Below, piece after piece: positions 1 through 12,000 of a stretch of 64,000 nt of DNA. Position 1 is the first letter of the stretch. Every line of letters starts with the position of its first letter. The position numbers were made by a program, and so were the translations under genes. Under the pieces are notes generated by a model. It saw only the letters and a program-made list of their open reading frames with translations, ran no database searches and was not told the origin of the DNA. This DNA comes from Trichostrongylus colubriformis (lineage: Eukaryota > Nematoda > Chromadorea > Rhabditida > Trichostrongylidae), in NCBI GenBank assembly GCA_963978905.1, contig OZ022256.1, positions 34,621,426 to 34,685,425 of the forward strand. The letters are read 5' to 3'.

Positions 1-469
1 TTTCCCACTGAATTTGGGTACAGGTATGGGAGCGAGTTGTACCGGAGTCGTTTCTTCTTCCTGCGACGCTGACGTAACCATGGGTAGTTCTTCTAAGGCC
101 ATGTCGAGCTCTACCATACTCGTCTGAGCGCACAGAAGGAGGTCTTGTGCCAGATGAATTTGACAAAACTTTGTCCAGAATTGCACTCAGATCTGGAGTG
201 CTTGTGTCGAGCATGTCAGCTGCTGCAGTGTAAGTTTGTAGTGCATTTTCGACGCTGGTACTTGCGGTTTCAACGGCTTTCTTGAGTTTCTTCAACTGTA
301 AGCTTCTGTTTTGCATATCATGTTCTTCTCTACTGCTTCCATTCTCTTTGACTTCTTCATCTTCAGAAGATCGGGTCCGAAGTGTCTCAGAGATTTCATC
401 GAGAAGAGTCTTCAGTCGTCCAGTGGTCTTCGTCAGCAGTCCTTGCCTGGCGGAGAGTGAGGTTGTCAT
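1..469 (-). pseudogene. BEL/Pao-type retrotransposon gag fragment
   Basis: On the minus strand a frame opens with ATG at 469 and starts MTTSLSARQG, followed by a charged, helix-prone stretch of about 110 residues that resembles the N-terminal gag region of nematode BEL/Pao polyproteins. From roughly position 130 leftwards the family-like reading passes into the neighbouring frame, which carries ELDMALEELP and then LAPIPVPKFSG at the window edge, similar to the start of the DUF1759 domain of Pao elements. One frame shift therefore separates the two halves. The element runs off the left edge, so its integrity cannot be judged. It faces away from the protease-like fragment at 527, so this is rearranged debris and not one intact element. 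Family assignment rests on motif memory only. Confidence 0.5.
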
Positions 470-480
470 CTTCTTGCGGG

Positions 481-522
481 CGGCCGATGCACCATATACT
501 TTCCCTTGTTCAGTGTTCTCTC
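481..522 (+). repeat. 42-bp direct repeat, left copy (partner 1566-1607)
   Basis: The 42 bases starting CGGCCGATGCACCATATACT recur at 1566-1607 with one mismatch. The two copies bracket the repeat-protein gene and the protease fragment, about 1.08 kb apart. The right copy lies inside the last codons of that gene. They may reflect a local duplication or an element end. Confidence 0.75.
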
Positions 523-526
523 GCAG

Positions 527-637
527 GTATTCAATGCGGAAACACAAGCATTGGAAACAATCCACATACTCTTGGACACAGGTGGAGATCGGTCGTTCAT
601 AAGAGAATTTGCGTCGTCTCCAATTGAAGAATACTGA
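527..637 (+). pseudogene. retropepsin-like fragment of a retrotransposon
   Basis: A 36-codon frame behind a CAG at 524-526 reads through ALETIHILLDTGGDRSFI and ends at TGA 635-637. The LLDTGGDRSFI core matches the active-site loop of retropepsins (usually D-T/S-G-A) as found in BEL/Pao and Gypsy polyproteins, with G in place of the usual A. The frame stops soon after, so this is a fragment. It points the opposite way to the gag-like piece at 1-469, which argues for rearrangement or two separate insertions. Confidence 0.45.
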
Positions 638-707
638 CACCCCTCGGATGAGTGTCAGTTTATTCATCAGTTGCTCGATCGCAGTTGGTGGTTGTTGCCA
701 CCGCGTG

Positions 708-1630
708 ATGGCTGCCATCAATCCGTACACGCACACATCGTTTGTGAAGTATCCCACGCACGGACGAAAATTGTACGCTGATGACGTGCACGACGATTTG
801 GTTGGAGTTTCGAATGTATTTACGGCTACACCAACTATAAACAAGTACATTCGCTCAGCGGAATCCACAACGGATATCCAAAAATTGCCTCCCTTGAGAC
901 CATGTGAACCGTCCACCAGAACAGCACCAGATAGCAACAGAAGTTCCGATGCTGAGAGGACAATCAATAAGCGTTTGCTGACAACGGACTCTATGTTTGA
1001 TCTCAATGCAATACCGTCTCCTTTCTACGGGTCCAGGGAGACTGAGACGTTGAACAAAAAAGCTTTGACAACAGAATCGATGTGCGACATCCACGCATTG
1101 CCTTGTCCATTTGGTGGAGAAGGTGGAACAAGTGGAGCAAGTACTCCGACGCATGAACGCCGCAGGAGAAGGCGTACGTTCTCACCGAAGTCACGACGTG
1201 ATCTCGAACATATTCCGGATCCATTCGCAAGGGAATATCAGAACGCCGCAGAAGAAAGCGTACATTCTCACCGGAGTCCCGACGTGATCTTGAACATATT
1301 CCGGATCCATTTGGAAGGGAATATAGACATGCACCTGCGACTCCTCTACCCGTGATGAGCCAATATGCCTTCGATGTGGATGAAAACAAAAATTTTGTAC
1401 CAAGCCAATACGCTTTCGACTATCGCGATCCCCATGTCAACTGGAACGTTCCACCAACGGTACCTTCACCACATCCTAGCCATTATGGTTCGCGAACACC
1501 GCACTATGTGCTGCCTAATTCTGCTTACGACTATACTCCGTATGGTCAACCATACAGATACTTCCCGGCCGATGCACCATATACTTTCCTTTGTTCAGTG
1601 TTCTCTCTGCAACGTGGAAGAAGCAACTGA
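708..1630 (+). CDS. hypothetical repeat protein, frameshifted near 1250
   Basis: I do not recognise the family. A frame open from 609 has a suitable start at 708 (MAAINPYTHTSF). It encodes a polar protein with two degenerate repeat types: LTT(D/E)SM-D-(L/I)--(I/L)P-PF at about residues 85 and 115, and RTFSP(K/E)SRRDLEHIPDPF twice, each second-type unit behind a run of arginines. Near 1250 the second RTFSP unit continues in another frame, which runs on through two SQYAFD copies and a Tyr/Pro-rich tail to TGA at 1628-1630. A one-base indel explains this; it may be a sequencing error or a true lesion. No membrane segment or signal peptide is evident. AATAAA follows at 1660. The 42-bp repeat overlaps the last codons, so the native C-terminus may have been replaced. 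Confidence 0.4.
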
Positions 1631-1659
1631 CTGACCTTTTATTGACCCGGTAACTGCAG

Positions 1660-1665
1660 AATAAA
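1660..1665 (+). terminator. poly(A) signal AATAAA after the repeat-protein gene
   Basis: Canonical AATAAA 30 bases after the TGA at 1628-1630. The position fits a short nematode 3' UTR and supports the idea that this stop codon was used. Confidence 0.5.
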
Positions 1666-1734
1666 GTGAACCTTACCGGTTCGGTCAACTTTTATACTAC
1701 ATAACAAACAAGATCACTGCGTATCATATCATGG

Positions 1735-2729
1735 TTCTTCTATGTTTTCATTCTTCGGTATATGTACATACAATTATAATTATGTCTTTATACAACGTTT
1801 TCATTACACTAATCTACTTACGAGAAACACAGAAAAACGAAAGAAACACAACAAAAACATGTTATACTATTGACTACTCGCACATCATAGTTCAATTTGA
1901 GTGGTGCTTCAGTAAGTGGAGGAGCTGGAGTTGAAGCTGCGGGACGCTGGGTGGTTATCGCTGGAGGGAGAGTAGGGGCAGGATATGAGGCGGGAGGCGA
2001 TACTGTGAACAGGGGGCTGAGGCCATATACAACGGACGAGGGCCACATGCACGGCGCGATGGCAGGATGAAGAAAGGAGAGGCTCATAAGCTGGAAACAT
2101 TGAAAGCGACATGAGGGGTGGTGAAGTACAAACACTCCACTTTCAACAAAGCGGTAGGTCAACAAAAAAGACAAAAAAGACTGTGTCAAGTGCAGGTGTG
2201 AGAGGTCATGCCCTATGAATCAATGGCCTTGAAGGCGTTCATTAATCATAATGTAGTATTAATGAGGTTGAAGCAAATCCTTTCAGACACATATGCATGG
2301 CGCCAGTATGGTTATTGATATTAAACATTGAGAGTCTGGTTTATATAGTAAAGTTTCACTGCGAACTACGAATGATTTTTTATTTATTCTCTTTCTCCTT
2401 TTCCCTTTTACATGCGCCTTACATTTTTTCTCCAAGGTCAATAGTCGGTGCGAGCAATCAAGTGAAGCCACCCCTTAGTCAAGACTGGGAGGTACGAGGT
2501 CAGGTGCGAAGTGACCTGAGTAATCTTGTAATTATGTGTACTACCGTACACCTACAGTACACTATCGGAACTAAAGACCCTCACCCGTGTGAAGCCTGGT
2601 GTACCACTATGGTGGTCATTCTCACAAAACTGTATAAGACGTCATTTGGTCGCTCAAGTCCTCTTTCTAGTAGCAGTCTATCGATATTTTGATTTAATTA
2701 ACTTCCATCAAAAGACATCCGTTCTCATT
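1735..2729. other. about 1 kb with no supported gene
   Basis: Open frames exist on both strands, for example a Pro/Ala/Thr-rich minus-strand frame at about 1909-2060, but they have no matching splice sites, motif or codon signal that I can defend. AT-rich in its first part. Confidence 0.5.
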
Positions 2730-2944
2730 TGAAAGGGGAGAGCTTGATACAAATATTGTCCATATATTATCATAAGTACAGGTGGGAGCCTAATTACAAT
2801 GTAAAAATGTGAGAAATGTTAGCTTCTCAACAAAGGTGTTCCTGTGGGACCGTGTGACATGACGTCGTGTCACACACGGAGCGTGGGAAAATCCCGCGCG
2901 GTCCCACGCACCAGACAAGTGTAAATGCCGCGGTCGTCAGTGGG
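2730..2944 (+). mobile_element. truncated piggyBac-type MITE (family of 35589-36206)
   Basis: From about 2730 the sequence parallels the right half of the complete MITE at 35589-36206, including the palindromic GTGTGACATGACGTCGTGTC box (the complete copy has GTGTGACACGACGTCGTGTC), and ends GGTCGTCAGTGGG followed by TTAA at 2945-2948. The CCCATTG left end is missing, so the copy is 5' truncated. TTAA next to the terminus is what piggyBac-type integration leaves. Confidence 0.6.
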
Positions 2945-3049
2945 TTAAAGATAATTCTGAGAATAGCATGAATTAGTTGTTTTATCACTCTCATACAAAT
3001 ACTTCTGTTCATAAACATTTCGCTTTCTTCTGCTGTATCGCTACTTTAG

Positions 3050-6000
3050 GTGCCGGGGTTTTAGCCCATCTTGAAGCGTTGTTGCTCAACTTCGCCACGC
3101 TTGGTGATCTCGCTAATATCATCAACGGGAACATGACTCCCTTAGAGTCCCATCGTTCTCATTTTCGAGCCCACGTCATCGAGAATCAGTTGAATGGAAA
3201 TTCAACACCTTCTGCAGAAGGTGAGTTGGACGAGAAAAGTTCCCTATGTTGATCGCGGTGGGTTTGCATCAGTTTATTGAGATCTATTTGTACTACAGTA
3301 GTGTGCAAAATTTAGGATCAATTGCGAATAAACTGCGCATGGGGTCATCATGTAGACTTACCACTCGGCTAAATCAGTTTTCATCTGACGGGAGCTCGCA
3401 ATCTCATATCCCTGTACTTGTGGCTTTATCGAAACTGCGTTCTCATTCGCAGGTAGACGGGTGTACCTTCTTGCTGGGTGTGTTGCAAGTGTTCCGGTGA
3501 TTAGTGCGGGGCCAGGTCACCCATGAGTGGGTTACTTCACCGAACGAATGATTCACTACCAATTTCAAGATCTTGGCTACGTAGCTGGTCTACTTACGTC
3601 AAAGATCAGGGTCGAAGAGTAAAGGCAGGTACTCATGAAGGTAAATGTCCACTAAAGCTGAATTGTTGTTACTTGAATGATTAAGATAGGGTATCTTCCA
3701 TTAAATACAATTTCTACCTGAATGAAGACACGATCTGTGATTAAGTTGAAGCTAGTTACTGCAACAGTTCATAATATTAGGTTGTCCCAAAAGTCTTGTG
3801 ATTTTTCTTAAAAATCAATAACTCTTGTTTACTTCGAGGCAGGTCTAGGCGGTTCAGGAATATGGTATAACGTTCTCTAAGCTTTCCAGAAAAATATATA
3901 TTGACCCACCAGATTTCGTGGAGAGAGCTACAGTGACCGAAGTCGATACCCACCCAACACGCGGTGTCATCTACTATGAGTGGTCTTGGGGCAGCAAAGC
4001 GACGGAAGCCTTCCACTCCATCAACGCTGCATTGAGCAAGGGATGTGTGAGCTACGAGACCGTGCGCCACTGGTTCATCAGCTTCAGCAACGGCGAAATT
4101 GACATGGAAGACAAGCCACTCACGGGACGCCCACATGCATTCGACGACGAGACGCTGCTCTCCGCCGTTCGTGCCGATCCTGAAACCACCATGCGCGAGT
4201 TGGCGGGGAGGAATGGACAAGCACCCACAACCGTCAATCGTCGCCTCCACAAGCCCGGTTATCGGAAGGTGCTGAAGCAATGGACCTCATGCCTGACGGA
4301 TGCTCACGAAAGGGCCCGTGAGAGCATCTGTCAATCGCTGCTGCTTCGCCCACATCGCAACGACTTTCTCGTCTATCTGACGGGCGATGAAAGCTGGGAC
4401 ATGTACGATACCAACGCACCCCGCGCCTTTTGGCTGCTACGTGACGCCGAGCCGCCAACGCAGCCTATGTCCGACCTCCATCCGAAGAAGATTCTACTCT
4501 GCTGCTCCTAAACGCGGAAGGAATGCTTATCCAAGAGGTCTGGCACAAAGCGAGACGGTACCCGCTTCCGTATACTCCGACCAGCTCCAGCAGATCGCTG
4601 TCGCTATCCGAGAAAAGCGCCTGAGAAAGTCCGCGGTCACCCTCCTTCATGACAAGGCCCACCCATACGTCGCTAAGTGTACCCAGGGCAAGCTACAAGA
4701 GCCCGGCTGGGATGTGCTGCCTACTCTCCAGACATTGCCCCTTCTGACTAGCACCTTTCCCAACCTCTTGAATGCTTCCTGGCCAAGAGAAAATTCGTTG
4801 ATTATGACATGCTTACAAAGGCGATCGCTGACTTCTTCTACTCTCAGAACCCAGAGTTCTCGGAGGAGGGAATCAACGATTTACCTATGAGGCAGCAGAG
4901 TGTTGTCGACAACGATGGTGAATACGTTGTTGCCTGATTGTTGTTCGTTGGAAGAAAAAATAATCAAAGGTGACGATCAAAAAAATCCTACAAGACTTTT
5001 GGGACAATACAATGTTATAAGCTCACGAGAATGTTAATTTCGTAGTTTCTATAAAGAATTGCCCCCCATACAACATTGTTGACCTGACCTGGAATACTGG
5101 TCGGAACACTTGCACTCCATCCCTTCTTGCTTCATGCGCAATAGCGGTCATCCACTCTTTTTGAGCAAGAAGCACCACCAATGATGGATATACACTGCGG
5201 TGCATAATGATAAAGCCACTCATAAATTGTTCATAAACTTTCATAGTAAGATGTTTCTGGGAAACCTCTCATGTATAGATTGTAGCAAATTTGATCGCGC
5301 ATCTACACATCAATACCAAACTTGAGCTTGAAATAACAGAACAAATTTATCTTCATTTTTTCAAAAAATGCAGCTTTTCCGATGGTGCAAAATGATAAAG
5401 CCAGTAAGGAATTTTAACAACTCGTAAACAACAGAGGGACAATACGCTACTCTAATAATCCGTTGGCCTTCCTTCTCTCCGAATAACCTGAAAAATCCGA
5501 TTGTCTAGACTCATGTAAAGATTATTAATAAGATCTTGGTCCACTTGGTGCCACGCGTGGATTATAGCCTTTTTGAGCTCCTTAACTCCTTGGATTTCCC
5601 TGTTATCTGCATAAATCCGTCGCACCATGAAGCGCCATACATTTTCCATCGGATTAAGGCCTGGGCTATTTGCCGGCCAGGGCAGGAGCCTTATTCAATG
5701 ACGGCTGAACCATGCAATTGTGCTCTGGCTGTGCCCTTATCTTGCATGAAAACAAGATTTCAGCTTCGATTTTCACGCCAGAACGGGAGAAGTGCACGGC
5801 GCATGACCACTTGGTAACCGGGGGAACTCATCTTTTTAGGAACAAAACATAACTTCAGACGTTTCTTCGATGAAATGGCGGCCCACACCACAACGCCCCC
5901 TCCTTTGAAATTCCTTCTCAAAAATCGTAGCTTGTCCTTTCTTAGATCATGCCAGTAATATCGGAGTGTCTCCTTCAGCCTTACAAAACAATCTGGAGAG

Positions 6001-9000
6001 GAAAAACATCATATGAAAGCAAGAAGGATTCTACGACCTAATACCCTACCTTACTCCAGACCCTCGGCTGCATGTTTTGACGAACTGCACTCGATTTTTG
6101 CGGTGTTCTCGTGTCATGAATGGTGCTTTCCTCATTTTCTGTCGCGAGATAAACTTGCACTTTTTTTCAGAACCCGCAAAACAGTTGTTTTAGAGACGTT
6201 TAGCTCCAAAGAAGACCTGGTATCGGAGCTTGACTTGGTGAAATTCGATACTTTTTCTGAGAATGCGGCGCTTATCCTTCTCGGAAAGTGAAGGAGATCG
6301 CCCAGAACTCTTCTTAGTTCAGGATCCTTGAGAAAGTTGTCGACAACTGTGTGGCTGCGGTTAAATTCTTGCGCAATTGACGATTTGACTATCCCTCCGC
6401 TTTTTTTGCGACAATTTGGCTTTTTTCGAAATCAGATAGGGGTTTTCCTTTCCCCATTACCTGAAAAAGAAAAACATTACCGCAGCAAAACGTTTCAGCA
6501 AATACAGATGAGAAGCGACGGAATAACTTAGGGTGGCTTTATCATTTTGCACCATCGGAAAAGCTGCATTTTTTTGAAAAAATGAAGATAAATTTGTTCT
6601 GTCATTTCAAGCTCAAGTTTGGTGTTATGTGTAGATGCGCGATTAAATTTGCTACAATCTATACCTGAGAAGTTTCCCAGAAACATCTTACTATGAAAGT
6701 TTATGAACAATTTATGAGTGGCTTTATCATTATGCACCGCAGTGTAGTGGTGGAAGCCCACCTCATTTGCCTCCAATGCACGCGCTTCCAGGCCGCATTT
6801 CTCCCACTTATCTTTTTCCGTTTTATAATGAGTCGTCCCAAAGTGAGTTCATCCAGGTGTCTTTCCTGACTAGGGCACTTCAGATGTCTATGAGAAAAGC
6901 CGTCTCAATTCGACCCTCCTCTTTTGATCCCCATTACGACCCTCCTATTTTGATCTCTGAAATACCAGTAATTGGTTGCCGGCTTGTACAGTGCTCTGCA
7001 TAATGATACAGCCACCTATGAATTGTCCAAAAACTCTGTTTGCAGAGTGATTCAAACTCTGAGTAAAAGATGTAGCCAGTGTGGAGGCGCATTCGCGCAT
7101 CAACATCAAATTGTAGTTGGAGAACACAGAAAAATTTTCTCTTGATTTGTTTTGAAAATGTCGCTTTTCCCATTCTGTAAAATGATACAGCCACTTTGGA
7201 TTTTCTCTTCGCTTTTGACCTCAACTTGCTGAAGCTGTATTGTTGCTGTAGCTCATCATTTTTGGTAATGACACAAAGAAAACTGCTATCTGACTCAAAG
7301 AAATATTAATTTACCTCAAAATAAGACCCGCTGACGTCCAAATGTTAGTTCGCGCGAAAATGGAGAAGGCTTTAGGCACTCCTTGATCATTTCAACTAGG
7401 ATTCTGCAGGGTATGAATTTAGAAGGAGTACTGGAGGCTCTGCGACGTCTTTAGATAGAAACAAGCGCAGTATTCTGAAAGATGAGTCAGGTTTTCCTAG
7501 GTCATGCTTGGGAACAAGATCTTCGCTGGAGCTTAAGGTTATAGGCTATTTATAAGAACCTGAATAAGTGCAAACCCATTTCTAGGCGAGAAATGAGGAG
7601 GGCGGTGTTCAGAACCCCAGAAAATTGCAAAAGCGGGGTCGATTTCGCAAAGAAATGAATGAACCGGATCAGATGGTGGTGCTTGAAACGTTCAAAAGTT
7701 CGAACACTTTCCCCTTACTGTTTTTTCTCCAAGATGCCTTCATTATGAGAAAGAACTTGGATATGATTGCCCGGGCGACTATCGGCACCGTAGCTTGAGG
7801 GGAAAACTTTGGTTTTTAAAGACACCGGTAGGGGTAAATTTGGCGATTTGGGGGATTACGAAAGTAGAGGTGCTCAGCAATATAGTAGTAGAGAAAGAAC
7901 GACATTAAACGGCGAAAAACCGAGAAATAGGAACCCAAAAATTCCCCTCCTCTCTCTCGTCTTCTGCGTATTTAGTCGGCGTGCACTGAAGGCAGGCCAA
8001 AGTCTGAACCAGCCGACCACGATTGTTGTCCCGCCCCTCCACGGCGACTCCCCGGCCGCATAACCGCATAATAACATGCCGTGCTGCGGGGTCGTCATAA
8101 GACCCCAAGCCGCGTTTTTTTAATGCGATTTTCATCACATGTGACCTCTTCTGAAGTAGAAGGTTCGTTTCAGAGAACATCTACTCCCACATCTCAGTTT
8201 TCCCTTACCCCTAAAGGTGCCTTCAAAAAGATCTTCAAAGGAGGTGGTGTCATGGCGTGGGGTCCACTAATCTTTGGAATATTTGTTTCGTTTTCGGAAG
8301 AATGAGCCATCCGCTCAACGGATGTTTATGCTTCGTACCCTTCTCTCATCGTGCGTGTCGGAATCTACACCAAAACCTTGTATTCGTGCATGTTTGGGCC
8401 ATTTCCTGTCAACCGGAGCACTCCATCATCATGGAGCCGTCTCCGAGTGGACCTTCTGACTGGCGACGAACGGAGCTGACCTTCATCAGATGAAGAATTC
8501 GTTGGAGTTTTATGCTGAAAAGGAGTCACGTGGAGAGAAGCCATTTCGAAGGAGTTCGAGAGTTTGAACAGGCCCTCATCGGCATGGCACCAAGTGGAAA
8601 AAACATTCTGAAAGAATTTGTATGGGCCTAGATAGTAAAAATTTTCAGATATTCAAAATGAAGGAGGTCTAGCTGCTTGTGACATTAGCATTTTTCTCCT
8701 TTTGTTGTTTTCTCGTTGTTCGATACTTCAATCTTTTCAGTGACTGTATCATTTTGCAGAATAAAAAAAGCGACGTTTTCAGAACGAATGAAGAGAAAAA
8801 TTTCTCTGTGTTCTCCAGCTACAATTCAGTACTGATGCGCGAACGCGCGTCCGCACTGGCTTCATCTATTACTTAGACTACTTACTTAGAGACTTTTTTG
8901 AATCACTCTCCAACCAGAGCTCTTGGATAATCTATAGGTGGTTGTATCATTATGCAAAGCACTGTATATGCTTTGTATTGATGCCTTGTTCTCCTGAAGC

Positions 9001-12000
9001 AAAAAAGCATTTATTTCACCTTTCCTCAACCAGGTTCGCTGTAAGATATCCTTCTCCTGTCATCTGCTTACTGAAAGTTTAGATTCTAGTGCTTATCGCT
9101 GACCTCTGCAGGTACGAGTCCCCTCCTGTCCGGTCACATTCCCTCAGTCGAGGAATTCGGGTGTACCCTTATATCAGGATTTCCCACCACGATGAGCGGC
9201 GTGCGACGCGGTGTGTGAGAGCTATGCGCGCCTTCATAGTTGGGTCTAGAGCGACTCCACTGTAATGCTAGTCGTGCCATACACAGTTAACTTGTTATTG
9301 CTTTGGAACCCAACAACACGGCGTCTTCAGCTTGTCCGCATCGCTTCGCTTGCGACACGTTGCGGTGCGAAATCCTAACATACGAGTACACACACACAAG
9401 GAATTTTCAACTCCCGGAGCACACTGCTCCCAACCGTGCTGTTATGAATGCAAAACCAGAGTACAAAGTAATTGCTTGTTGATTGGAGCACTCCCATATC
9501 CTTCCACTTCTCCGCATTGTAGGGTCCTCGTTAATCTGGCGTCTAATCACGTTGACCTGAAGTCGTGTGCATCCAGCTTCCTGCAAGCTCTGGAAACCTG
9601 TTCTCTCCAAGTTGCTGGTCTACTGTCAGACTTTACTTCTTTCCTTCCCTTTTTTTGCGCACTAGTGTATGTTGGAAACGTTAGGTGTCGCTTGTAGCAC
9701 AACCCTGTATTTATTATAATTTAGATCTTCTATCTGCATCAGTTCGACTTGCGGCGCTCATCTCTTCGATTTCATCTGTAATATGTGCTGCTGGTGGAGA
9801 ACTGGAGCGTGACTGGAATGGAAGAAGAATGAACATATCAGCAACTGTTCACAGTGTCGAAGTCGCAACTATTCAGCGTTTGCTCCGAGCGTTATTGGAT
9901 AGAAATAGTAAGTAGCAGTGCATCCTTCAAATAGCCTTTGTTCGAGACCAACTCGGTTCCTCATTCTCTCTTTGCTTTATTTTGGTTGTCCCGCCATTAC
10001 TAGACAATGTTTCGCGCTATCGTATTCGGTCCCTCATATTTGACGAACTTCGGTCCATCACTAGCGGACGAACCATCTGTTTATGCATGCTAAATGTTCT
10101 GCAACATTCGATGCGATATTATGAGCCGAAGACATTGTTGTAGGCGAGAGCAAGCGGCGCCTTCTAGCACAGTTAAATGACGTAACCCTACGATAACTCA
10201 GATCTATAACTCGTCTAGCATCTTCAAAATAAGACCTTTATACCCCGTTTGACAGAGCTGTTCGCGCTTCAGAGGGTGGATGACTTGACGCTAAAAGAGG
10301 CACAATGTCGCTCCACACTCTGCACACGGTGGATTTGAGTTTTTCGAAGTTTTATTTCTCATTTTCCATGGAACGTTCGCTTTCGTGTGTGCGAAAATTC
10401 TTACACTCTAAACGACGCGGGATATGGTTTTCCGATTAAACACAAACACACAGACCAACAGCAAAACCAACAGACGCATTATATACATCACCAGTCGGAT
10501 CGCCCAGCTGCCGCCGGGCGCTCCTCCTTCTTAGAAGAGCCCGGCTTCGCCGGGCTCCCTTGAAATTTCATTTTTTCTATGAATGCGTTTGACACACTAT
10601 TCACACAGGTCAGCGGTTATCACTGATATGGATAATCACAATGAGCGCTAGGTGATAGGGATTCTAAGGTGATATATGTCAACTGTTCGGCACACTGAGC
10701 AGGGTGGGAGAAACGCATACCTCCCGCAAAGACTTCACTTTAATCGTTAGATAGCGAAAGGGAGCACATTATGGCCATGCGTCTGATCGAAGATACACCT
10801 AATGACATCTTGGCACTATTGTGGGCATTATTTTATCAAATATGAATTTAACGGCATTGTCTCATTCTCCTAGCATCTTCAAAAGACAAATCCTCGCTGC
10901 ACGTCAAAGGCCGCAGTGATAGCATCATCCTGCATCAGACCGGAGAAGAACACGAAAGCAATTATGCCTGCCTTCCCAAGCGCACATGACCCACGGCCGG
11001 CATGACTTCGTCAAGGAATTTTTCACTTCTGAACATTGAGTCTCATGCGTCGAACCTCACGGAAGCAAACCCGTATAGTTTTGGCAGAACCGATACTGCA
11101 ACCTCAAAGAGCACGAGTAGAGTAATAAATACTGCGCTCTGTATGTAAAGAGTGAGTAACATTTATAGAAAAATGAAATCTGAGAGGGCTAGCGAAGCCG
11201 GCCATTATAAGAATTAGAAGCGGCCGACGGCTGCTTGGCGAGTCGACTGGTATCCACACGATAATGTAAACAGGAGCTGCTCAGCAATGTGATTTAGCAA
11301 GGATTATATCAGGGTGTCCACAAAGTTCGTTGGCCATTCGTTTTTTCCAGAGCTTGTAAAGATAACTCACCAAGTTGAACTTACCGGTCCATGATATAAT
11401 CTCCATACATACCCAGCACCCTTCGCCAGCGAACGGGTAGAGAGGCAACTCGATCCTCCCAGAAGCTGGCCGGCCGCGACTCGACCCAGTCCTCCATCAC
11501 GTCCTCGAGGTCGCCCTCGTTCTTCAGTTGTTTTCCGTCCAAGAAATTTTGCATGGACCGGAAGATGTGGTAATCGCATGGACTGATGTCCGGGCTATAC
11601 TGTGGATGCGTGACCGTGTTGATGCCCAGCCTGTCCAGGACGGCCTGAGTATCTTCGCTTCGTGGGGGCGCGCGTTGTCCCAGAGCAACCACGGATTTGC
11701 AAGTTTCTGGGACAAGGCGGCAGCTTTCACCTTGACCTCCTGCAATTATTAAGAGACGGTCTCTGCCGTCACTGTGGCATTGTTGGATAGGATGCTGTAG
11801 TGGACGACGCCTTTGATTTTATCACTTATCACTGATTTTTATCTTCGATGCCATAGTTTCCATTGGTGAAGCGAGTCCACCATTTTGACATTCAGTTCTT
11901 AGAAGGGGTGTTATCACCAAACTGCTGACTACTGGTCGTGGCCTGACGTCTGGAGATACCCAGGTCGTAGTAGTAGTGGTGACTATCACTCATCTTCACT

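Noticed and set aside
1818..2189. Minus-strand Pro/Thr-rich frame as a secreted-protein exon
   Set aside because: No supportable splice sites or signal peptide, and composition alone explains the frame.
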